Source: W0P28-013 sp963621145 (lineage in GTDB: Bacteria; Bacteroidota; Bacteroidia; Bacteroidales; Paludibacteraceae). Taken from it: 24,551 nt of DNA. The notes beneath the pieces are model-generated. The model was given only the letters and a program-made list of their open reading frames with translations, was not told the origin of the DNA and did no database searches. The stretch lies in the NCBI GenBank assembly GCA_963621145.1, contig CAVFDI010000024.1, positions 1 through 24,551 of the forward strand, read 5' to 3'. Shown here piece by piece: positions 18,519 to 24,551 of this stretch. A program made the translations under genes and the position numbers. The stretch's first letter is position 1. Each line of letters starts with the position of its first letter.

Positions 18519-19817
18519 ATGAATGTTGTCTTGACTGTAATATTGTGCGTGGTTGCTTGCGCAGTGGGTTTTGTGGTGGCATATTTTGTGCGCGGAAATG
18601 GCGTGGCTGCGGCTAAAGCGCAATTGCAAGCCAAGGAAAGCGAGACTGCCAAATTGTCAGACGAATTGGCTCGAGTGCGCGTATCGCTGTCGGAAAAGAC
18701 GGCAGAACTGGCGAAAACGGAGGCAAATCTTGGTAATGCTAACACGGCGCTCGAGGCGCAAAAGCGCGAGACGGCAGAGTTGCAAAAGACGCTCACTGCC
18801 GAGTTCGAAAACATCGCAAATCGTGTGTTGAAGGCACGCGCCGACGAACTTTCGGAGTCGAGCAAAAAAGATATTAGCGCGTTGCTCAATCCGTTGGGCG
18901 AAAAAATCAATGATTTTAGGGCGCAAGTGAAGTCGGCTTACGACATTGAATCGCGCGAAAAAGCGGGTTTGCGTGAACAGCTGAAAATACTCACCGAACA
19001 GAATGCACGCATCAGCGACGAGGCCAACAACCTGACCAAAGCCCTGAAAGGTGATGTGAAAAAGCAGGGAAATTGGGGCGAGATGGTTTTGGAGCGCGTG
19101 CTCGAAGTGTCGGGCTTGCATCGTGGGCGCGAGTACGAGCGCGAAGAGGTGAGCAAAAACGACGAAGGTGCTAACAGTCGCCCCGATGTGGTGGTGAAAA
19201 TGCCTGATAATAAGCACATTATCATCGACTCGAAGGTGTCGCTGGTGGCGTACGAGCGTTGGGTTGAGGCCGACGACGAAGAGGTGAAAAAGGCTGCGTT
19301 GAAGGAGCATTTGGTTTCGATGAAAAAGCATGTTACTGAGTTGTACGAGAAGAATTATCCGAACTTGGTTGGCATGAATGCGCCCGATTTTGTGATGATG
19401 TTTGTGCCGATAGAGGCGACGGTTGCGGTTGCCATCGAAGCTGATAAAGAGCTGTTTGCCTATGCTTGGCAACGGCATATCGTCATTGTTAGTCCGTCGA
19501 CGTTGCTGGCAACGCTGCGCACGGTGTCGTGTGTTTGGAAACAGGCCGAACAGAACAAAAATGCGAAAGAAATTGCTCGTGTGAGCGGACTTTTATACGA
19601 TAAATTGGTGGGCTTTGTCGAAGATTTTCAGAAGATAAAACGCAATCTCGATGCGGCCGACAGAGCCTACGACGATGCTTTTGGAAAACTGAAGGATGGT
19701 CGCGGAAATCTGTTGGCAACGGCCAATCGCGTGAAAGATTTGGGCGCAAACACCAACAAACAGTTGCCGTCGAACCTTATCGACGAAGAAGAAACAAAAA
19801 TTATTGGTAAAGAGTGA
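18519..19817 (+). CDS. rmuC: DNA recombination protein RmuC homologue
   Basis: The protein has 432 residues. A single N-terminal membrane segment (VVLTVILCVVACAVGFVVAYF, about 3-23) is followed by a long coiled coil (about 30-110: AAAKAQLQAKESETAKLSDE...) and the RmuC domain with its restriction-nuclease-like core: GNWGEMVLERVLEVSGLHRG, SRPDVVVKMPDNKHIIIDSKVSLVAYERW, FVPIEATVAVAIEADKELFAYAW and IVSPSTLLATLRTV. The order DVVVKMPD..IIIDSKV supplies the D-x(n)-DxK-type active site. RmuC is known to limit inversions at short inverted repeats in E. coli. Its TGA overlaps the GTG start of the next gene (GTGA). Confidence 0.96.
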   Translation: MNVVLTVILCVVACAVGFVVAYFVRGNGVAAAKAQLQAKESETAKLSDELARVRVSLSEKTAELAKTEANLGNANTALEAQKRETAELQKTLTAEFENIANRVLKARADELSESSKKDISALLNPLGEKINDFRAQVKSAYDIESREKAGLREQLKILTEQNARISDEANNLTKALKGDVKKQGNWGEMVLERVLEVSGLHRGREYEREEVSKNDEGANSRPDVVVKMPDNKHIIIDSKVSLVAYERWVEADDEEVKKAALKEHLVSMKKHVTELYEKNYPNLVGMNAPDFVMMFVPIEATVAVAIEADKELFAYAWQRHIVIVSPSTLLATLRTVSCVWKQAEQNKNAKEIARVSGLLYDKLVGFVEDFQKIKRNLDAADRAYDDAFGKLKDGRGNLLATANRVKDLGANTNKQLPSNLIDEEETKIIGKE

Positions 19818-20164
19818 AACGCTTGATTTTCATATTGTTAGCGACGATTTTTGCGCTGAATTTATCGGCGCAAAATGCTCCGGCGCGCGTGCCAGCGGCT
19901 CCGTATCCTATCGATTTTGTGCAGCCCGATGGCGACACACTCACCATTCGTTTGGTTGGCGATGAGTGGTATCATTTCACCAAAACCTGCGATGGATTTG
20001 TGATTTGTGAGAATGCGCGCGGATTTTATTGCTATGCAAAGGTGAACTGTAAGGGCGAGGTGGTGGCTAGCCGTCGTGTGGCGCGCAATGCCAACAAGCG
20101 CACGCGCTGCGATGTGCGCTATCTCGAACGAATGAAGAAGAATGATAAACTTTATAGACCATGA
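19814..20164 (+). CDS. Free-standing M6-protease pro-domain-like secreted protein
   Basis: The protein has 116 residues from a GTG start overlapping the rmuC stop. The signal peptide MKRLIFILLATIFALNLSAQ is followed by a domain that matches the N-terminal pro-region of the next gene's protease: here QPDGDTLTIRLVGDE (37-51), T-x-DGFVICE and GFYCYA; there QPDGTQLQICLHGDE, TDDGLLVVQ and GEYEYA. The chain stops just where the protease continues to its catalytic domain; its last part (ARNANKRTRCDVRYLERMKKNDKLYRP) is basic. Its TGA overlaps the protease ATG (ATGA). It probably arose by duplication and may act as an inhibitor or folding helper in trans; a decayed second protease is the alternative. 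No frameshift remnant of a catalytic domain is present downstream, because the full protease begins immediately. Confidence 0.8.
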   Translation: MKRLIFILLATIFALNLSAQNAPARVPAAPYPIDFVQPDGDTLTIRLVGDEWYHFTKTCDGFVICENARGFYCYAKVNCKGEVVASRRVARNANKRTRCDVRYLERMKKNDKLYRP

Positions 20165-22233
20165 ATAAAACGCTAAAAAAATCGATTTTTGTCTTTGCTG
20201 CGACGCTGTTTTCGTCGGCTCTTTTGGCAGCGCCAGCCGACCCAACACCGCGCACTGTTTTGCAGCCCGATGGCACGCAATTGCAAATTTGTCTGCATGG
20301 CGATGAGTTTGGCTCGTACACAACGACCGACGATGGCTTGCTGGTTGTTCAGAACGAAAATGGCGAGTACGAATACGCATACTTTGTAGAGCAGGAGCAG
20401 GCCATTCGCACGCTTGGTGTGAAGGCACATGGCGCAAAATTTCGCTCGAGCAGTGAAAAGCAATTCGAAAAAAAATGTCGTGCATTCGATGCCGAAAAAA
20501 TGCTTGGAGATTTGCGTAATCGCCAGAATATCAGACCAAAGCAAGTTGGTAAAAGGACATTTCCAAAGAAGAATTTGGTGATAATGGTGAACTACAGCGA
20601 TGTTGCTTTTTCGGCGGAAAATACGCAGGCTGCTATCGATAGTATGTTCAATGGCGAAGAGTATCACTATGCAGGGTCGGAGGGGTCTGTTCGCAAATAT
20701 TTTATCGATCAATCGAATGGTCAATATCAGCCTGAATTCGATGTTGTTGGCCCATACACGCTACCAAACAATCAGGCCTATTATGGTTCAAATTCTTCGA
20801 CTATAAAAGATACGCGCATAGGCGATTTGATAATAGACGCTTGCAAGTTGGCGAATGATGGTGGCGCTGATTTTTCGCAATATGATTCAGATGGTGATGG
20901 ACAGGTCGATTGCGTGTATGTGCTTTATGCTGGCCTTGGCGAGGCGAGCGGTGGCGCATCGACTACCGTGTGGCCAAAGAATTGGAACTTGGTAACTGCA
21001 ATTTATTACTATGGTTGTGCCGAAAATTACAAACAGTACATTAACAGTGACAATACCGTCAATTGTCCGTATTATGATGGTAAAATTATCAACGAGTTTG
21101 TTGTAAGCCCCGAATTGCGTAGTGGCAATAAGCGTTCGGGCATTGGCACGGCTTGTCACGAGTTTAGCCATGCGCTCGGCTTGCCCGATATTTACAGCAC
21201 TGGCACTTCGAGTTATTCCGATCAAACACCAAAATACTGGGACGTGATGGATATTGGCATGTACAACAACAATGGCGTTACGCCGCCAAACTATTCTGCG
21301 TACGAGCGTTATTGGCTTGGTTGGGTGGAGCCGCGCCTGCTGAATACTGCCGGAGATGTGGTGCTGCAGCCCAATATTTTCGATTGCGCCAAGATAACGA
21401 ACGATGGTAAAACGCGCACAGCCTATTCCTCCGACACCATCTATTATCTCGAAAATAGGCAAAACACAGGCTGGGATGCCTATTTGCCGGGACATGGTTT
21501 GGTGGCTATGCGAGTGAGATACAACTCTACGAGTTGGGGAAATAATCAAGTGAACGTCAGCAGCATTCGCTACACCATTGTGCGCGCCGATGGCTCTAAT
21601 ACAGGTTATAGTGATGCAAATTCATTCCCAGGAACGAAAAATGTAACCACTTTTGTGCCATTTGCTGCCTTCCCGCTTAACGACATTGCCGAAACCGATG
21701 GCAACATAACTTTCAAATTTATGGGCGGTGGCGCAACGCAAAAGTTCAGTATTTATTTTGATTCTGAAAATTGCGTCGAACCAACAGTGCCAGATTCTAT
21801 TGTCGATGGCGAAACGCTTGTCTTGCAAATTGAGCCAAACGAAGGTTACGAAATAATATCGGCCGACGAATTTGACATAAGAATGAAAACTTGCGGCGTG
21901 GAGCGGACGCTTGTTGCCAATAATGACTATACTTACGAGGACAATACGCTCAAAATTCCGAATGTTGGCGGCGATTTGGTAATTATGATTTTGGCGAAAC
22001 AGAAGACAGCAACGCTGTTTAATGCGGCCGAAGAATCGTCGCTTGCGGCTGTACGCTGCGAGGCGGGCGTGCAAATTATCGGTTTGCCAACCAATGCCGA
22101 AGTGCGCATTTTCGACGCTGTCGGACGCCTGATTTTGACCGATACGCCTGCTGCTAGCGAAAAAACTTACAATCTCTCCAGCGGCATCTACATGGTGCGT
22201 GTGGCAAATCAGATTCTTAAGGTAATAATCTAA
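20161..22233 (+). CDS. M6-like zinc metalloprotease with type IX secretion tail
   Basis: The protein has 690 residues. Signal peptide about 1-23; pro-region about 28-115 (QPDGTQLQICLHGDE at 35-49); catalytic domain from about 130 (KKNLVIMVNYSDVAF) with a calcium-type loop DSDGDGQVD and the zinc site HEFSHALGLPD (333-343; His333, Glu334, His337 and Asp343 as the probable third ligand), followed by a methionine turn YWDVMD. A beta-rich region (about 535-615) links to a C-terminal sorting tail (about 620-690) with VRIFDAVGRLIL and SSGIYMVRVANQILKVII, the Por/T9SS pattern. It should be exported across the outer membrane and anchored or released there as an endopeptidase. The layout resembles immune inhibitor A-like M6 enzymes. 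Upstream overlap with the pro-domain gene suggests joint translation. Confidence 0.92.
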   Translation: MNKTLKKSIFVFAATLFSSALLAAPADPTPRTVLQPDGTQLQICLHGDEFGSYTTTDDGLLVVQNENGEYEYAYFVEQEQAIRTLGVKAHGAKFRSSSEKQFEKKCRAFDAEKMLGDLRNRQNIRPKQVGKRTFPKKNLVIMVNYSDVAFSAENTQAAIDSMFNGEEYHYAGSEGSVRKYFIDQSNGQYQPEFDVVGPYTLPNNQAYYGSNSSTIKDTRIGDLIIDACKLANDGGADFSQYDSDGDGQVDCVYVLYAGLGEASGGASTTVWPKNWNLVTAIYYYGCAENYKQYINSDNTVNCPYYDGKIINEFVVSPELRSGNKRSGIGTACHEFSHALGLPDIYSTGTSSYSDQTPKYWDVMDIGMYNNNGVTPPNYSAYERYWLGWVEPRLLNTAGDVVLQPNIFDCAKITNDGKTRTAYSSDTIYYLENRQNTGWDAYLPGHGLVAMRVRYNSTSWGNNQVNVSSIRYTIVRADGSNTGYSDANSFPGTKNVTTFVPFAAFPLNDIAETDGNITFKFMGGGATQKFSIYFDSENCVEPTVPDSIVDGETLVLQIEPNEGYEIISADEFDIRMKTCGVERTLVANNDYTYEDNTLKIPNVGGDLVIMILAKQKTATLFNAAEESSLAAVRCEAGVQIIGLPTNAEVRIFDAVGRLILTDTPAASEKTYNLSSGIYMVRVANQILKVII

Positions 22234-22262
22234 AATGCTGATATTCAGCGGATTATTTGGCT

Positions 22263-24425
22263 ATGAACGAAATTTTGAAAAAAATATACCGAACGGCAGT
22301 CGATGAGTTGCGCGAGGCCTACTCTGTGGACGATTGGCGGCGTTTGCGTGGCGATGTGGCTGTGGCTTTGAACAGTGGAAAATTGTTGCCCGAACAACTC
22401 GATCGCAGTCTGCAGACCGCATTTTTGGCGCATCGCGAGATTTCGCTTGGTCACCATGGCATCAGCGCGGTGGTGCTTTATGCGCTTCTGAAGTCGGAGA
22501 GCATCAGCATGGACGAAATTGCAGCGCGCTACGGCGAACCGACCACCACCATTGTGCGCGGATTGCAAAAAGCCTACGCCCTCTACGAGCGCAATGTTGC
22601 CATCGAAACCGAGAATTTCCGCAAATTGCTCATCTCGTTTGCCGAAGATGTGCGCGTGGTGATGATAATGATTGTGGAGCGGCTTGGAACAATGCGCCAT
22701 TTGGACGCTTATTCGCCCGACGAACAGCAAAAAATTGCTCGCGAAGCATCGTATCTCTACGCGCCGTTGGCGCACCGCATGGGACTTTACGCCATCAAAA
22801 CGGAACTCGAGGATCTCTCGCTGAAATATACTTCGTACGACATCTACAAAGAGATTGCGCGAAAATTGAACGAGACCAAACGCTCGCGCGACGCCTACAT
22901 CGAACGTTTCATCGAGCCAGTTCGCCGCGAATTGGAGGCGCAAGGACTCGTTTTCAGCATCAAAGGACGAACAAAATCCATTCACAGCATTTGGAACAAG
23001 ATGCGCAAACAGCAGGTGCCTTTCGAAAAAGTGTACGATCTGTTCGCCATTCGTGTGATAATCGATTGTCCCGAAGAACGCGAAAAAGCGGCTTGCTGGC
23101 AGGCATTTTCGGTGGTTACGAACATGTATTCGTACAACACTAACCGTCTGCGCGACTGGATTTCGGCGCCGAAACCAAATGGCTACGAGAGTCTGCACGT
23201 TACTGTGATGGGCCCCGAAGGCAAATGGGTAGAGGTGCAAATTCGCACCAAGCGCATGGACGAAGTGGCCGAAAAAGGTGTGGCGGCGCATTGGAAATAC
23301 AAAGGAATAAAGAGTGATTCGGCAAAAATGGACGAGTGGCTCGCCAACTTGCGCGAAGTGCTCGAAAGTTCCACCGATGCCACCGATAGCGAAGTCATCA
23401 ACGAGTTCAAAATGCAACTCTACGACGACGATGTGTTCGTTTTCACGCCAAAAGGCGATTTGCACAATCTGCCGAAAGGCGCTACGGTGCTCGATTTTGC
23501 ATTTCATATTCACACCAACATCGGCTCGCATTGCGTGGGCGCAGTGGTGAACGAAAGGCATGTGTCGTTCAAATATGTGCTGCAAAATGGCGATCAAATT
23601 TCGGTTTTGACATCGCCCAGCCAGACACCCAAAGCGGAGTGGATAAACTATGTTGTAACCTCGAAAGCGCGACTTAAAATTCGCCAATGCATCAAGGAAA
23701 TTGAGCATAAAGAGGCCAACGATGGGCGCGAAATATTGTTGCGCAGGCTCAAAAACTGGAAGATGGATGTGCCAGACGGCGACATCACACGGCTATCGAA
23801 AAAAATGGGCTACAAAACGCTCACCGAATTTTATGTGGCCATTCACAACGGCAAAGTGAATGTGCTCACGCTGCGCGATAAGTTGGTAGAACCCGAGGCA
23901 GAACCCGAAATTCCGCAACATTCGGCAGGCGGATTTGTGGCCGAAACCGAGTTGCAACGTATTTCGTCGCAGGGCGATGCGCTGGTGATCGACCGCAACC
24001 TGAAAAATGTGGATTATACGCTAGCAAAATGTTGCAATCCAATCTATGGTGACGATATTTTTGGCTTCGTAACCATCAACAACGGCATCAAAATACACCG
24101 AAAAAACTGCCCGAATGCGCCGCAGATGATTGAAAAATTCGGTTATCGCATAGTGAACGCGCGCTGGAGTGGCGAAAAAAATGCTGGCGGCGAATATCCA
24201 ATCACGCTACGCATCATCGGTCGCGACGACATTGGCATTGTTACGAACATCACCTCGGTCATCACCAAAGAGAGCAACGTGAACATGCGCTCCATCTCGG
24301 TCGATTCGCACGATGGCCTGTTCGAAGGCAACATCACCGTGATGGTGAAAGAGGTGGCGCAACTTGAACAACTTATTCGCAAAATCCGCACCATCAAAGG
24401 CGTGAAACAGGTTTATCGCAGTTAG
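22263..24425 (+). CDS. relA: RelA/SpoT-family (p)ppGpp synthetase with degenerate hydrolase domain
   Basis: The protein has 720 residues from the ATG at 22263 (a TTG two codons earlier is less likely). The N-terminal HD domain (about 40-180) has lost its metal site: where bifunctional enzymes have LLHDxxED this one has LLKSES, and the ADRLHNMR motif reads VERLGTMR. The synthetase domain is intact: KGRTKSIHSIWNKM (from 234), YDLFAIRVII, RLRDWISAPKPNGYESLHVTV and VEVQIRTKRMDE. TGS (about 389-450, DVFVFTPKGDLHNLPKGATV), a zinc-finger-like CC...H...C module (Cys590/591, KIHRKNCP) and a C-terminal ACT domain (about 640-718) complete the regulatory half. It should make (p)ppGpp on starved ribosomes and not hydrolyse it, so a second, hydrolysing RSH is expected elsewhere. 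It starts 29 nt after the protease stop. Confidence 0.94.
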   Translation: MNEILKKIYRTAVDELREAYSVDDWRRLRGDVAVALNSGKLLPEQLDRSLQTAFLAHREISLGHHGISAVVLYALLKSESISMDEIAARYGEPTTTIVRGLQKAYALYERNVAIETENFRKLLISFAEDVRVVMIMIVERLGTMRHLDAYSPDEQQKIAREASYLYAPLAHRMGLYAIKTELEDLSLKYTSYDIYKEIARKLNETKRSRDAYIERFIEPVRRELEAQGLVFSIKGRTKSIHSIWNKMRKQQVPFEKVYDLFAIRVIIDCPEEREKAACWQAFSVVTNMYSYNTNRLRDWISAPKPNGYESLHVTVMGPEGKWVEVQIRTKRMDEVAEKGVAAHWKYKGIKSDSAKMDEWLANLREVLESSTDATDSEVINEFKMQLYDDDVFVFTPKGDLHNLPKGATVLDFAFHIHTNIGSHCVGAVVNERHVSFKYVLQNGDQISVLTSPSQTPKAEWINYVVTSKARLKIRQCIKEIEHKEANDGREILLRRLKNWKMDVPDGDITRLSKKMGYKTLTEFYVAIHNGKVNVLTLRDKLVEPEAEPEIPQHSAGGFVAETELQRISSQGDALVIDRNLKNVDYTLAKCCNPIYGDDIFGFVTINNGIKIHRKNCPNAPQMIEKFGYRIVNARWSGEKNAGGEYPITLRIIGRDDIGIVTNITSVITKESNVNMRSISVDSHDGLFEGNITVMVKEVAQLEQLIRKIRTIKGVKQVYRS

Positions 24426-24436
24426 TCGCAAGAAAA

Positions 24437-24459
24437 GTGAGGAATTAGGAGTGAGGAAT
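24437..24459 (+). repeat. 9-nt tandem dimer, period 14, after relA
   Basis: GTGAGGAAT occurs at 24437-24445 and 24451-24459. A perfect 6-bp hairpin TGCGGC-AAA-GCCGCA (24462-24476), followed by GTTT, comes next and may act as a weak terminator of the relA operon. Confidence 0.6.
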
Positions 24460-24482
24460 GATGCGGCAAAGCCGCAGTTTCA

Positions 24483-24551
24483 AATTTAATCATTAGGAAC
24501 AATAGAAACTTAGAAACTCAGAAACAAAAATTGCGATAGCAATTTTGAGAA
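24483..24551 (-). repeat. Dispersed intergenic repeat, copy B (inverted relative to copy A)
   Basis: The reverse complement begins TTCTCAAAATTGC, continues through a hairpin with arms AAAATTGC/GCAATTTT (24527-24534, 24539-24546), three GTTTC units at 8-nt spacing and CCTAATGATTAAATTTG, the same order as at 7883-7945. It runs to the window edge and may continue beyond it. Confidence 0.6.

Noticed and set aside
19814..22233. One frameshifted protease gene covering both the pro-domain protein and the metalloprotease
   Set aside because: Each protein has its own signal peptide and its own copy of the pro-domain, and the second is complete, so these are two genes.
22245..23708. A 487-codon open frame opposite relA
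   Set aside because: Low-information His/Phe/Arg-rich translation fully inside relA, whose domains are intact; no promoter or start signal serves it.

Overview
The window looks like chromosomal DNA of a Bacteroidota member, most likely of the order Bacteroidales. Three things point there. (1) At least a dozen gene starts are preceded by the Bacteroidota -7 element TAnnTTTG, in about half the cases with TTTG 19-21 nt further upstream, while most starts lack a Shine-Dalgarno sequence. (2) A secreted protease ends in a type IX secretion (Por) C-terminal tail. (3) The families present are typical of the phylum: Wzi-like capsule assembly protein, paired FKBP isomerases, and a RelA-type RSH with a degenerate hydrolase domain. 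Most genes are housekeeping. The accessory-looking islands are an AT-richer cytosine methyltransferase and a three-gene cassette built around a DUF3990 (ADP-ribosyltransferase-fold) protein.

Layout. 1-3917 (minus): one transcription unit made of an m5C methyltransferase, a 33-codon ORF, a kelch-repeat lipoprotein and a Wzi-family outer-membrane protein cut by the window edge; successive genes overlap or nearly touch. 3932-5392 (minus): gdhA with its own promoter and terminator. 5451-6980 (plus): panC and a YciO/Sua5-like gene. 7018-9178 (plus): a membrane-anchored protein of unknown function, a 334-nt intergenic region with repeats, rsmD, a YqeY-like gene and a bidirectional terminator. 9197-9825 (minus): a small heat-shock protein preceded by a consensus sigma-54 promoter and two upstream near-palindromes. 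10014-11430 (plus): a MATE exporter. 11409-12420 (minus): DUF3791 - DUF3990 - small helical protein. 12558-14426 (minus): a long-chain acyl-CoA synthetase-like enzyme. 14463-15415 (minus): a DUF486 membrane protein, an orphan RelB/DinJ-like protein and, just beyond it, a 60-bp alternating purine-pyrimidine repeat. 15412-17399 (minus): two FKBP isomerases and an unidentified ORF without an ATG start. 17499-17678 (minus): tRNA-Asn. 17726-18130 (minus): yraN. 18183-24425 (plus): an apparent five-gene operon of a small RHH-like protein, rmuC, a free-standing protease pro-domain, an M6-like type IX-secreted metalloprotease and relA.

The leads most worth pursuing are the sigma-54 architecture in front of hsp20, the DUF3791/DUF3990 cassette, the orphan pro-domain translationally coupled to its protease, the phased alternating purine-pyrimidine repeat beside an orphan antitoxin-like gene, and a dispersed intergenic repeat present in inverted copies 16.5 kb apart. 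Database searches were not possible, so family names rest on motifs recognised by eye.
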